Shown here: one piece after another, positions 16,349 through 23,920 of the stretch
How positions within the stretch are numbered: the first letter of the stretch is position 1
How the letters are laid out: the number at the start of each line of letters is the position of its first letter
Position numbers and translations under genes: made by a program
NCBI RefSeq assembly: GCF_000346505.1
Contig: NZ_ANOH01000144.1
Coordinates: 1 to 35,368, forward strand
DNA: 35,368 nt
Source of the DNA: Aporhodopirellula sallentina SM41
GTDB taxonomy: Bacteria; Planctomycetota; Planctomycetia; Pirellulales; Pirellulaceae
Direction of reading: 5' to 3'
Notes under the pieces: model-generated
Seen by the model: only the letters and a program-made list of their open reading frames with translations
Told to the model about the DNA's origin: nothing
Database searches by the model: none

Positions 16349-17118
16349 GCTCGTTCTCGATTTTCGGACATAAATTCGACAATCGCCGGATGCTGTATCA
16401 GGGCTTTTTGCTTGTCGCTGTACCATTTGCTCGCAGAAACATTCGAACTTAACATGGAGATCTTGGAGGTCCGAAATGGAAACGGCAATCCCAGCGATTC
16501 GATAAACTTGCAGAACGTGCGCCGATGTCTGAGCACATTCATCCTAGCGACCGCGACCATGACAGCGCCGTCCTCCGTGTTCCCATGGTAGACATGAAAA
16601 GTAGTCTTTGGAAATCCCAGAAAGTCGTTGCGATAGTCCACACCGCAGTACTCCTCAATCGCTTGGGCGTTGTGGCTAAATTGCAGGTGCGGGTAGCGAT
16701 TCCACGGAACGCTCATGAAATGGTCTGCGAGCGATTGGGTCGACGCATTCAACACACTATCACGACTGCCAAAATGGTAGTCGTAATTGCTATCGTCAAT
16801 GTTCTGGAAAAAGGCAGACAGATAAATTTCTCTGGCCGGCCGAACGAGCGTGATGATCCTTTGAAATGGTCTTTGAATGAGACTCCAGACCTCAGGCAGA
16901 GTCGAGTCGCCCGAATGGCACTTGACCGTGAAATGAGCCACCGCAGGGGGCTTTTCTTTGATGGCTTGAAGGTGCCCACCTGCGCAAAATCTCGGTTCAC
17001 AAAGGCGTTCGAACAAAGTGGTGGAGCCCACCTTGTAGGGTGTGTAATCGACGGAAATCTGGCTTCCCATAAAGGTGGATGCCAACCCCACGAAAAAGTG
17101 CTTTACCGACCATCGCAA
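16342..17118 (-). CDS. Putative sulfotransferase, copy 2, with a shifted 5' end
   Basis: The frame encodes a paralogue of the sulfotransferase at 14643-15413. It keeps VDYTPYKVGSTTLFERL (5'-phosphosulfate-type loop), AHFTVKCHSG, RPFQRIITLVRPAREIYLSA (3'-phosphate-type segment) and VLNASTQSLADHF. The 5' end is odd. An ATG at 17113 reads MVGKALFRG, matching MVAQAVLRG of the paralogue, and then goes out of frame at a run of four G (17089-17086). Removing one G would restore RGLASTF. In the present sequence the main frame can start at TTG 17118, one base after the upstream TAG, giving about 258 residues with an altered first ten. A longer ATG start at 17214 would overlap the upstream GT4 by 95 bases. 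It is probably still functional if translated. Confidence 0.72.
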   Translation of the reverse strand: MRWSVKHFFVGLASTFMGSQISVDYTPYKVGSTTLFERLCEPRFCAGGHLQAIKEKPPAVAHFTVKCHSGDSTLPEVWSLIQRPFQRIITLVRPAREIYLSAFFQNIDDSNYDYHFGSRDSVLNASTQSLADHFMSVPWNRYPHLQFSHNAQAIEEYCGVDYRNDFLGFPKTTFHVYHGNTEDGAVMVAVARMNVLRHRRTFCKFIESLGLPFPFRTSKISMLSSNVSASKWYSDKQKALIQHPAIVEFMSENRERAC

Positions 17119-17119
17119 T

Positions 17120-18415
17120 CTAGACTCCTGTGTTCGCGGCAAATCGAATTGCAGCGGCAACCTGTGAAACGGTTTTTTCCCATCCAAAACATGTCGCACG
17201 GGTTCTTCCGGCATCGGTCATCGATTGCGCCAGTGAGCGATCCGAGATGATTCGCGAGACTGCGTTTGCGATTTCTTCCACGTTTTGCGGTGGCACCTGG
17301 ATGGCAGCGTCTTGGACGACTTCAGGAAGAGAGGTTGTTGAGGAACAAACAACTGGGGTTCCGCACTGCATCGCCTCCAGAACGGGCAGGCCAAAGCCTT
17401 CAAACAAGGACGGAAATACGAATGCCAGCGCTTCGCTGTATAAGGTAGGCAGGTGGCTGTCAGCGACGGGCCCAATACGGAGCGTTCGCCGCTGTATGGC
17501 GGGATGCTTGGAAAGCTCGGCTTCGATGTGGCTTGTTCCCCAGTCGGTCCCCGAATTTCCCGCCAGTACCAAGTTTCCGTTCCAGCTTGGCAAACGATTC
17601 GCGACCGCCGCAAAGGCTTGAATAACCGCTGGCAAATTCTTGCGTGGTTGTGCGTTTGCGACCGACAGAATGTAGGGAGCGTTTCCCAATCCATAAGAAG
17701 AGCGAAGCGTGCCGATAGCGTGGGGGGCATCCACCGGCCTAAAATTGTCAGCGGCGGCCAGCGGAGCCACTACAACTCGTGACGGCGGGAATTGCGTGTA
17801 GTCGCAGAAGTCGGATTTCGTGTATTCCGAAACGGTCACTACGACATCCCGAAAGATGTTTAGCTGATTGCAGATTGTGTTGAGCAGGCCTGTCGCTGCC
17901 GGGCCGCATTCCGCAGGGTGACGGGCGGGATATATGTCATGAATCATAACAACCCGAGGGATCGTTGCGGGGATTATAGCTGGCGGTGGTAGGAACGTGG
18001 AGCAAAATACGTCGATGGTGCGATGGTCGAGAGCTGCCTCCAGGTCGCAACGTACGAAACGCCGAAGAAGTTTCGCAGGCAAACTCCAGGGGTTGAAGCG
18101 AGCCGCCAGATTCGATCGCGATTCAAGCCCAATCTGCAACGGCGCCAGTACCTTGGAAAATCCCATTCGGCTTCGGTAGGCCGGTATGGACGAGCGGCTA
18201 GCGGAAACAGCTTTTGATGTCCAGCGTTGAGCCATGATGCTCGTGGAGACTGGATTCCAATCACCATCAAAGGCACCGACCGCTTTCACATCCAAGTCGG
18301 GAATTTCACGCAGATTGACGAGAACACTTTCGATGACGCGACCGACCCCCGTCACCGCAGCGGTGCGGCCGGGTTTTGGTGCAGCGAAGGATACATCGAA
18401 TCCGACCCGAATCAT
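17120..18415 (-). CDS. Glycosyltransferase family 4 (WbpY/mannosyltransferase-like)
   Basis: The 431-residue protein begins MIRVGFDVSF and TGVGRVIESVL, the N-terminal style of GT4 enzymes that extend O-antigen or mannan chains. VVMIHDIYPARHP at about 155-167 and VSEYTKSDF at about 195-203 are typical of that subgroup. YILSVANAQPRKNLP lies near 248-262, and the E-x7-E motif is EGFGLPVLE at 339-347, followed by AMQCGTPVVCSSTTSLPEVV. The ATG at 18415 overlaps the upstream methyltransferase stop in an ATGA arrangement, so the start is secure. The subgroup resemblance suggests, but does not prove, a mannose or related donor. Confidence 0.9.
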   Translation of the reverse strand: MIRVGFDVSFAAPKPGRTAAVTGVGRVIESVLVNLREIPDLDVKAVGAFDGDWNPVSTSIMAQRWTSKAVSASRSSIPAYRSRMGFSKVLAPLQIGLESRSNLAARFNPWSLPAKLLRRFVRCDLEAALDHRTIDVFCSTFLPPPAIIPATIPRVVMIHDIYPARHPAECGPAATGLLNTICNQLNIFRDVVVTVSEYTKSDFCDYTQFPPSRVVVAPLAAADNFRPVDAPHAIGTLRSSYGLGNAPYILSVANAQPRKNLPAVIQAFAAVANRLPSWNGNLVLAGNSGTDWGTSHIEAELSKHPAIQRRTLRIGPVADSHLPTLYSEALAFVFPSLFEGFGLPVLEAMQCGTPVVCSSTTSLPEVVQDAAIQVPPQNVEEIANAVSRIISDRSLAQSMTDAGRTRATCFGWEKTVSQVAAAIRFAANTGV

Positions 18416-19101
18416 GGTGTCGTTATTCCTAAAAAACCCTGCAGACGGTCTCGCATGCGTCCCTTTGTTCGTCGGATGACGCTAACCCCATCATCGCGAC
18501 GTAAAAATTTGAGCGGTGGAACATCGTTGGTGGCAAAAGGTGGATTGGCGGCGACCACAAAGGTGTCGTTCATGCCTGTTGGTTCGCATCCGCTAGTGAC
18601 TTCAAGCATGCCCATATCTTTAAGCATCCGCACCAACAGCTCTCTTGGATACGGGCGTTTGTGAGTGTGGTCCATCCAAAATAGTCGTTCGCGGACAAAC
18701 GGATTATCCCAGTTGGGAGTGCGGATGATCAAAATACCACTGGGACGTAGCACGGCGAGGGAATTCGAAAGCATCTTCTCGAGCTCGTCGCCCCAAAGGT
18801 GTTCCACAACGTGCGAAATGTGAACGCCACCAAATCCGCTTTCGACTTGGGGGAATGCATCCTGGCTGCCAAGTACCGCGTTGCGCCCGCGCTTTTTACT
18901 TAGCTCCACCATGGCGGGATCCAAATCGATACCCAACGAGTCAACGCCCATTTCCGTGAGCACATCCGCCATGTAACCGGGACCGCACCCTACATCCAAG
19001 ACTGGACCTCGCTCGGTAAACAGGGCCGCGTAGGGACGATGCCAGTTTTGCAACTTTTCTTCACTGGTTTCGTGAAATAGCGAAAACTGTTGTAAACTCA
19101 T
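18412..19101 (-). CDS. Class I SAM-dependent methyltransferase
   Basis: With the ATG at 19101 (MSLQQFSLFHETS) the protein has 229 residues. The AdoMet-binding motif I, VLDVGCGPGYMADVL, is at about 34-48, and GIDLDPAMVELSKKRG follows as motif II. HISHVVEHLWGDELEKML and ILIIRTPNWDNP are the post-motif strands usual in Methyltransf_11/23-type enzymes found in polysaccharide clusters. It may methylate a sugar hydroxyl or carboxyl. The frame could begin at 19122, but that overlaps the upstream gene by 14 bases. The chosen start lies 7 bases after that stop and has a weak AGAGAA upstream. Its stop overlaps the next start (ATGA). Confidence 0.88.
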   Translation of the reverse strand: MSLQQFSLFHETSEEKLQNWHRPYAALFTERGPVLDVGCGPGYMADVLTEMGVDSLGIDLDPAMVELSKKRGRNAVLGSQDAFPQVESGFGGVHISHVVEHLWGDELEKMLSNSLAVLRPSGILIIRTPNWDNPFVRERLFWMDHTHKRPYPRELLVRMLKDMGMLEVTSGCEPTGMNDTFVVAANPPFATNDVPPLKFLRRDDGVSVIRRTKGRMRDRLQGFLGITTP

Positions 19102-19108
19102 AGTTTCT

Positions 19109-19597
19109 CTACTGGCCAACAAGGGCGTTTTTGTCTAGGTGCCGAATGACTTTAGCGGGTACGCCAGCGACGATTACGTTGGCAGGCACATCCGCCCGTA
19201 CCAGCGCCATGGCACCCACCACGGCGTTTTCGCCAATGCGGCATGGGCCCAGGATCGTGGCGTTGCTTCCGATCCAAACGCCGTTGCTGATGTGTACATC
19301 GTTTCCTTCTGGCGGGAATTGATCCTTGCGTTGCTCCCCGGTCAATGCAGGGTTATGGGGTCCCGTAATCACGTTTACGCCATGGCCAAAAAACGCGTAT
19401 TCGCCGACGTAAACCGGTCCCGAGACCAAATTAAAGAGCGCGTCGTTGACTTGCGCGGAGGGGTGAATTTTCAGTCTCGACTCATCACCAAAAATCCGCG
19501 GGCTCTTCAGCACAACCTCCTGAACCAGATGTTGAAAGCAGCTCCAAAACAGCTTTCGAAAAACTCTGCTGGCACTTTGGCGAAGGAAAGCTTTCAT
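19109..19597 (-). CDS. Hexapeptide-repeat O-acetyltransferase (WcaF/maltose-acetyltransferase-like)
   Basis: The 162-residue protein has an N-terminal basic/amphipathic stretch of about 40 residues. Hexapeptide coils follow: VSGPVYVGEYAFFGHGVN, GNDVHISNGVWIGSNATILG and PCRIGENAVVGAMALVRADV, with the closing VIVAGVPAKVIRHL. GPHNP contributes the His expected for acetyl transfer. It is the third beta-helix acetyltransferase in the cluster. Its ATG overlaps the upstream GT stop as ATGA (19597-19594), so start and coupling are clear. The sugar modified is unknown. Confidence 0.88.
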   Translation of the reverse strand: MKAFLRQSASRVFRKLFWSCFQHLVQEVVLKSPRIFGDESRLKIHPSAQVNDALFNLVSGPVYVGEYAFFGHGVNVITGPHNPALTGEQRKDQFPPEGNDVHISNGVWIGSNATILGPCRIGENAVVGAMALVRADVPANVIVAGVPAKVIRHLDKNALVGQ

Positions 19598-20838
19598 GCT
19601 TTTGTTGAAATGAGAGGGCCATGCAAAGCGTGATCGCCTACGGTGAGGTCACAGAACTTTTGCGCAACGTGCTCGAGATCACATATCGCACGCCAATGGT
19701 TTGAAATCGCGACTGCATCGCGTTTGTGGTTACACCAATTGTTTAGCTCACAGGTTAGAGCATCAATCGCCTGGTATTTTGTCGTGTAGGTGCAACCATA
19801 ATCGTTGTTGCCGATTAACGATGCATACCCCGGTACGGAATTAGGCGCTACAATAGTGCAGCCCGAGCATAGTGCCTCGAGACCCTGTATCGGGGTTGTC
19901 TCCCATTTGGATGTTGACAACAGAATACGCGACTGTGTCAATCGGTTGCGAAGAAACTCGGGTTTAGAGTCTTGAAAGACTTTAACGTTCGGCCAGCGGT
20001 TTGCTAGTGTCGCGAACATAGAGACATCACCTCGAACGTGTAATTCCAGTTCCGTGTCTGGCAACTTTTCTCCAATTGCAGCGGCGAGAAACGCCATTGC
20101 GTTGGGGGCCTTCTGATTGGAATTGAGGCGACCGGCAGCGACGATACGCTTTTTACGATCCTGGCGCACAGGTCCGCTCGTAAATTCGCTTCTAACCGCA
20201 AAAGGTACGACAACCAACTTCTTCGCAAGATCTCGACGATTTCGGCTCTCCAAGAAATCCTTTAGTATTCTTGCTGGTAAATCGGATTCAATCTTGATCC
20301 AGTGTGCTTGCTCGAAACTTGCTAAGACTTGAGAGTCAAAGCGGGTAGATTGCCACCAGCGATCTAGAGCTGCCTTCCACGAGCGCAGTTGGTGGATGCA
20401 CGTGAGCGATCTATCCCGACGTATCTTTAGTTCTCGGAACAGATTTTGCCGAGCAGAGACGTGTCCGTCTGAGTCTGTTTCGATTACGACAGTTGTGCCG
20501 GCATCCCGAGCGGCTTTCAGTGCCTGAGGATCGAACACATTGAGCCGATAGAACACAGCCACATCCAAGCCTTGATCCATCCACCAACTGCTTTGACGCA
20601 TCTGGCTATCGGAAGGGAGGGGGCTCTGCAATGAGGGAGAGAAACTGTCGTCAAAGGCAAATGCATAGATTGTTGCTGAATGCCCTACGCGGTTAATAGC
20701 TTCGCATAACTCTGCTACACAAATAGCGCCTCGCGTAGCTCTGGTAGGAATGAACCAGCCCAGACGCAACATGGCGCGTTTCTCCCCATTAGGTGAAGAA
20801 GGCTCTCTAGCCATTAATGGAGTATGCGGGCACTGCAT
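19594..20838 (-). CDS. GT4-like glycosyltransferase
   Basis: The 414-residue protein matches GT4 enzymes less strongly than its neighbours do. It has LRLGWFIPTRATRGAICVAE near 24-43 as the first strand and acceptor loop, and RIVAAGRLNSNQKAPNAMAF near 231-250 opening the donor domain. STSKWETTPIQGLEALCSG near 308-326 has the E-x7-E pair occupied by E313 and E321. Starts are possible at codons 1, 9 and 23 (MLRLGWF, 20772); the last fits the fold best, but I keep the open frame. It begins 45 bases after the FkbM gene and ends overlapping the acetyltransferase start. Base composition here is more AT-rich than in the exporter genes. Confidence 0.8.
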   Translation of the reverse strand: MQCPHTPLMAREPSSPNGEKRAMLRLGWFIPTRATRGAICVAELCEAINRVGHSATIYAFAFDDSFSPSLQSPLPSDSQMRQSSWWMDQGLDVAVFYRLNVFDPQALKAARDAGTTVVIETDSDGHVSARQNLFRELKIRRDRSLTCIHQLRSWKAALDRWWQSTRFDSQVLASFEQAHWIKIESDLPARILKDFLESRNRRDLAKKLVVVPFAVRSEFTSGPVRQDRKKRIVAAGRLNSNQKAPNAMAFLAAAIGEKLPDTELELHVRGDVSMFATLANRWPNVKVFQDSKPEFLRNRLTQSRILLSTSKWETTPIQGLEALCSGCTIVAPNSVPGYASLIGNNDYGCTYTTKYQAIDALTCELNNWCNHKRDAVAISNHWRAICDLEHVAQKFCDLTVGDHALHGPLISTKA

Positions 20839-20883
20839 TAGGTTACTCAGAAAATGGTACTCAACGTGGGAGCGAATAAAGCT

Positions 20884-21618
20884 CTATCGAGAGTTGGTGG
20901 TCTCAGCGTTGTGAAACGCCTTGCCTGTACGCTTTTCCGCTGTTTTTGTTTCCGCGAATATGGTGGTCAAGCCAACGCGGTGATGGATTTTATACCCTAG
21001 CGAATCCATAAATGTTGCTGTTTGAGAGGACTGCCATATTTCACTGTGGTCCTCCACGCAGACTACTTTGGGCAACCAGCGACTCCAATCGTTTGATTGT
21101 AGGATCTTCAAATCGGATCCTTCGCAATCGATGTTCAGTACATCAATGTGGGCGAAACTCGAACGCTCTAACAGGTTGGCTAGAGTATCAGAGGGGACCT
21201 CAATCGAGTCTACAACATCCTGAAACTTGTCGGGGACTTTATGGCTATGTTCCTCCAGGCAGTTGAACGCACCGAATTTATACCGGGAGAGTCGAAGTGT
21301 TCCGGGTGAGTCAGAAACAGCAGAACAAAGAAACGAATCTCGCGAACGAAAGCGAGCATAAAGATGTTGAAAATCTGGATTAGCATCGATCGCTAGACCA
21401 CTCCAACCATGGCGATACAATTTGTAGGTGTTTGATAGATATATCGGATGAAACGCACCGACATCAACGTATACACCAACGTATTTTTCGGGAAAGAATC
21501 CAGGTATGACCATGTCTTCACCAAACTGGGACCAAGTCCTTTGTCCCATGCCCAGTTCAGCCGCGCTGAGGCCCCACATCCAAGGTGTCAATAGTTTTCT
21601 TAGACTGCGTTTAAGCAT
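20884..21618 (-). CDS. FkbM family SAM-dependent methyltransferase
   Basis: The 244-residue protein contains RTWSQFGEDMVI and GVYVDVGAFHPIYLSNTYKL, then GWSGLAIDANPDFQHLY. This is the characteristic FkbM arrangement in which the AdoMet glycine loop is VDVGAFHP. VLNIDCEGSDLKILQS is the following family signature (DxEG). FkbM proteins O-methylate sugars or related hydroxyls. It overlaps the upstream Wzt-type ATPase gene by 19 bases, the only such overlap with the exporter. That invites the idea that it makes a terminal methyl cap read by the exporter; this is inference. The start at 21618 gives the usual length. Confidence 0.88.
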   Translation of the reverse strand: MLKRSLRKLLTPWMWGLSAAELGMGQRTWSQFGEDMVIPGFFPEKYVGVYVDVGAFHPIYLSNTYKLYRHGWSGLAIDANPDFQHLYARFRSRDSFLCSAVSDSPGTLRLSRYKFGAFNCLEEHSHKVPDKFQDVVDSIEVPSDTLANLLERSSFAHIDVLNIDCEGSDLKILQSNDWSRWLPKVVCVEDHSEIWQSSQTATFMDSLGYKIHHRVGLTTIFAETKTAEKRTGKAFHNAETTNSR

Positions 21619-22829
21619 TGGGCAACCTTCAAATCCGAAAAACTAAAATCTGAGAGGCACATCTTGCAACCGGTTTGGCTACTCGCGTTATATCCATTGA
21701 CACCAACGGAGTCGGTGACTTCAAATCTTGCCGCCGAGGGCCAATGGTCAATGATTCCGCCACTGTATAAGAAAGCATCTATGTCGTAAATTCCCGGCAA
21801 CAAGATGGGACTATCGATTTGTATGGAGAATGATTCCACGTTGGAAGCAATCTGGCCAGTATCAAGATGCTCTGACGATATCGTGATTACGTTTTCACGG
21901 TAATTGTTGTAAACGTGGAGGCTGAAATGACAACGGCTCGACGGATCATGTGTACTCAAATGTACATCGATCAAGATTGGGGTTCGAGCTGGGAACCTGT
22001 TCCTTGCGGGTATCAACTTTTCAATAACTCTTGCTTTTCCAAAGGGCGACTGACGGCTGACTGCGGCACCAAGCTCCTTGCTGTCTCCACTGTATTTGTC
22101 GATAGCGGTCGCGACGTCGCCGGTGAATTCGACGGCCCCGCGTCTTAGCAAGACGGCCGAGTTGCACAGCGCCTGCACAGCAGCCATGTTGTGACTCACG
22201 AACAGGACTGTTCGACCGCTTTCGGCGACATCTTGCATTTTGCCGAGACACTTCTTTTGAAACTCGGCATCGCCAACCGCGAGAACCTCATCGACGATGA
22301 GAATTTCTGGATTGAGGTGTGCCGCGACCGCGAATGCGAGCCGAACGTACATTCCGCTGCTGTAACGTTTTACCGGCGTGTCGAGAAACTTTTCGACACC
22401 AGCGAAGTCGACGATTGCGTCAAACTGTCGGGTGATCTCCGGGCGACGCATTCCGAGGATGGCACCGTTCAGGTAGATGTTTTCTCTTCCGGTGAGTTCG
22501 GGATGAAAGCCCGTTCCTACTTCGAGCAGCGAACCGATACGTCCGAACAACTCGACTTTCCCGGTCGTGGGTTCGGTGATTCGGCTGAGCACCTTGAGTA
22601 GAGTCGACTTGCCGGCACCATTGCGTCCGATCACGCCAACGACATCGCCTTTGTTGATTTCGAGGTCGATGCCCTGGAGCGCCCAGAATTCTTCGTGCGT
22701 CGCCTTTTCGAACGGATTGCGAATCTTGTTCGAGATCGCCTCCCCGAGATTGGTGGCACGGTTTCCAGCTTCGTGTTTGATGCGATAAGACTTGGACAAA
22801 TCGCTGATCCGGATTGCTGTCTCAGTCAT
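21600..22829 (-). CDS. wzt: Polysaccharide ABC exporter ATP-binding protein with C-terminal cargo domain (Wzt-like)
   Basis: With the ATG at 22829 the protein has 409 residues. The nucleotide-binding domain has Walker A GRNGAGKS at 68-75, the signature YSSGM at 156-160, Walker B ILIVDE at 176-181 and the switch His at about 213. A beta-rich extension of about 155 residues (255-409) follows, the size and position of the Wzt C-terminal domain that binds the modified end of the glycan in known systems. It powers export of a lipid-linked glycan across the inner membrane with the adjacent permease. The start is supported by GGAG seven bases upstream; the ATG at 22847 is less likely. The FkbM gene overlaps its 3' end. 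Confidence 0.93.
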   Translation of the reverse strand: MTETAIRISDLSKSYRIKHEAGNRATNLGEAISNKIRNPFEKATHEEFWALQGIDLEINKGDVVGVIGRNGAGKSTLLKVLSRITEPTTGKVELFGRIGSLLEVGTGFHPELTGRENIYLNGAILGMRRPEITRQFDAIVDFAGVEKFLDTPVKRYSSGMYVRLAFAVAAHLNPEILIVDEVLAVGDAEFQKKCLGKMQDVAESGRTVLFVSHNMAAVQALCNSAVLLRRGAVEFTGDVATAIDKYSGDSKELGAAVSRQSPFGKARVIEKLIPARNRFPARTPILIDVHLSTHDPSSRCHFSLHVYNNYRENVITISSEHLDTGQIASNVESFSIQIDSPILLPGIYDIDAFLYSGGIIDHWPSAARFEVTDSVGVNGYNASSQTGCKMCLSDFSFSDLKVAQCLNAV

Positions 22830-22836
22830 TGGCTGA

Positions 22837-22842
22837 CTCCCC
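22837..22842 (-). promoter_or_regulatory. Shine-Dalgarno sequence for the Wzt-like gene
   Basis: GGGGAG on the minus strand ends seven bases before the ATG at 22829. It is one of few good ribosome-binding sites in the cluster, and it decides the start in favour of MTETAIR over the ATG six codons upstream. Confidence 0.6.
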
Positions 22843-22889
22843 AACACGTCGTTATTCTCAATGCGAAGTTGAGCGTGCTCATCGATTCG

Positions 22890-23813
22890 CTAGATGACAT
22901 CGGCGAATCCTCTTTCGGAGCGACGGAAGGCGAAGGCGCCCAGGATGAAAGTCATCGTGGCTGCGAGGATGGAGTAGCACATCCACGCAGGTGCGATCTC
23001 ACCTTCACCTAAAAGCGTCCAACGAAAGAACTCGACGAGGCTCGCGAGCGGGTTGAGCATGTAGATGCTTTGATATTGCGCGGGAACTTTTTCGTTGATC
23101 GCCGCGAGTGAATATCCCACCGGGCTCGCGTAGAGCAGGAACTGAACCGCTACCGGGATCACGAAGCGAAGGTCTCGATAACGAACCATGATGCTGCTGC
23201 ACCAGAACCCGATCCCGAGGGCAAACATCAACAAGAGGCTTCCCGCGACCGGCATTAGCAAAATCCGAAGTCCCGGATTGATTTGGTAGATCGCTAGTAA
23301 GAGCAGCATGACGATCAGGCCAACGCCAAAATTTACCAGCGGTTGGAACGCACTCGAAAGTGGCAAGATCAAACGGGGGAAATAGATTTTGCTAACGAGG
23401 TGGGAATTCGTGACCATCACGGTGGAAGCCGCGGTCAGGGTCGTCGAAAAAAGGGTCCACCCGATCATCCCCGCGAGCGAAAACGCGAAGTAGGGAAGTG
23501 CACCCGACGGCATCTCGGCTAGCATTCCGAAGACGAACGTGAAAATCCCAGCACCGATGAGAGGTTGGAGGACAACCCATGCCACGCCTAGCAAGGTCTG
23601 TTTGTAAACGAGTTTGACGTCTCGCATTCCGAGTGTGAACAACAGATCGCGAAACTCCCAAATGTCGCCGAGTCGCAGCGATCGCCAACCGCTGACAGGT
23701 TCGATCACCAGGTGCGGCTTGGGATCCGCCGTTTTGCGGTTGATCGTCTCACGTTGGTCATTTCGGTACCCGTGTGACGAAAGCTCGGGTGTGGTGGCGG
23801 TTATCTCGCTCAT
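22890..23813 (-). CDS. wzm: Polysaccharide ABC exporter permease (Wzm-like, ABC2 family)
   Basis: The 307-residue protein has a cytoplasmic N-terminus of about 65 residues. It contains LGDIWEFRDLLFTLGMRDVK and VYKQTLLGVAWVVLQPLIGA, the amphipathic interface region and first helix typical of Wzm/TagG permeases. Six hydrophobic segments follow, with PRLILPLSSAFQPLVNFGVG in the second half. PVGYSLA and YMLNPLASLVEFFRW form the re-entrant region that ends the family's transport domain. It forms the membrane channel with the Wzt-like ATPase, whose gene starts 60 bases downstream. It lies 102 bases after the fusion gene. Assignment is firm; the exported glycan is not known. Confidence 0.93.
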   Translation of the reverse strand: MSEITATTPELSSHGYRNDQRETINRKTADPKPHLVIEPVSGWRSLRLGDIWEFRDLLFTLGMRDVKLVYKQTLLGVAWVVLQPLIGAGIFTFVFGMLAEMPSGALPYFAFSLAGMIGWTLFSTTLTAASTVMVTNSHLVSKIYFPRLILPLSSAFQPLVNFGVGLIVMLLLLAIYQINPGLRILLMPVAGSLLLMFALGIGFWCSSIMVRYRDLRFVIPVAVQFLLYASPVGYSLAAINEKVPAQYQSIYMLNPLASLVEFFRWTLLGEGEIAPAWMCYSILAATMTFILGAFAFRRSERGFADVI

Positions 23814-23891
23814 GTTCGCAGGCTTTGGATTGGTTTGCGATTATGGATACGGGAGCTTGCGATCTATCGACGGGTTCGAACGCCTGACGGC

Positions 23892-23920
23892 GGCGTCGAC
23901 TAAGCATGGCGTCGACTAAG
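23892..23920. repeat. 13-bp direct repeat across the stop codon of the fusion gene
   Basis: GGCGTCGACTAAG occurs at 23892-23904 and again at 23908-23920, three bases apart. The second copy contains the stop codon of the fusion gene (23916-23918). It looks like a small local duplication. The internal GTCGAC palindromes could pair as a 6-bp hairpin, but there is no T run to make a terminator. Confidence 0.6.

Noticed and set aside
23895-23916. Possible hairpin between two GTCGAC sequences as a terminator
   Set aside because: Only six base pairs, no T run, and explained by the local 13-base duplication.
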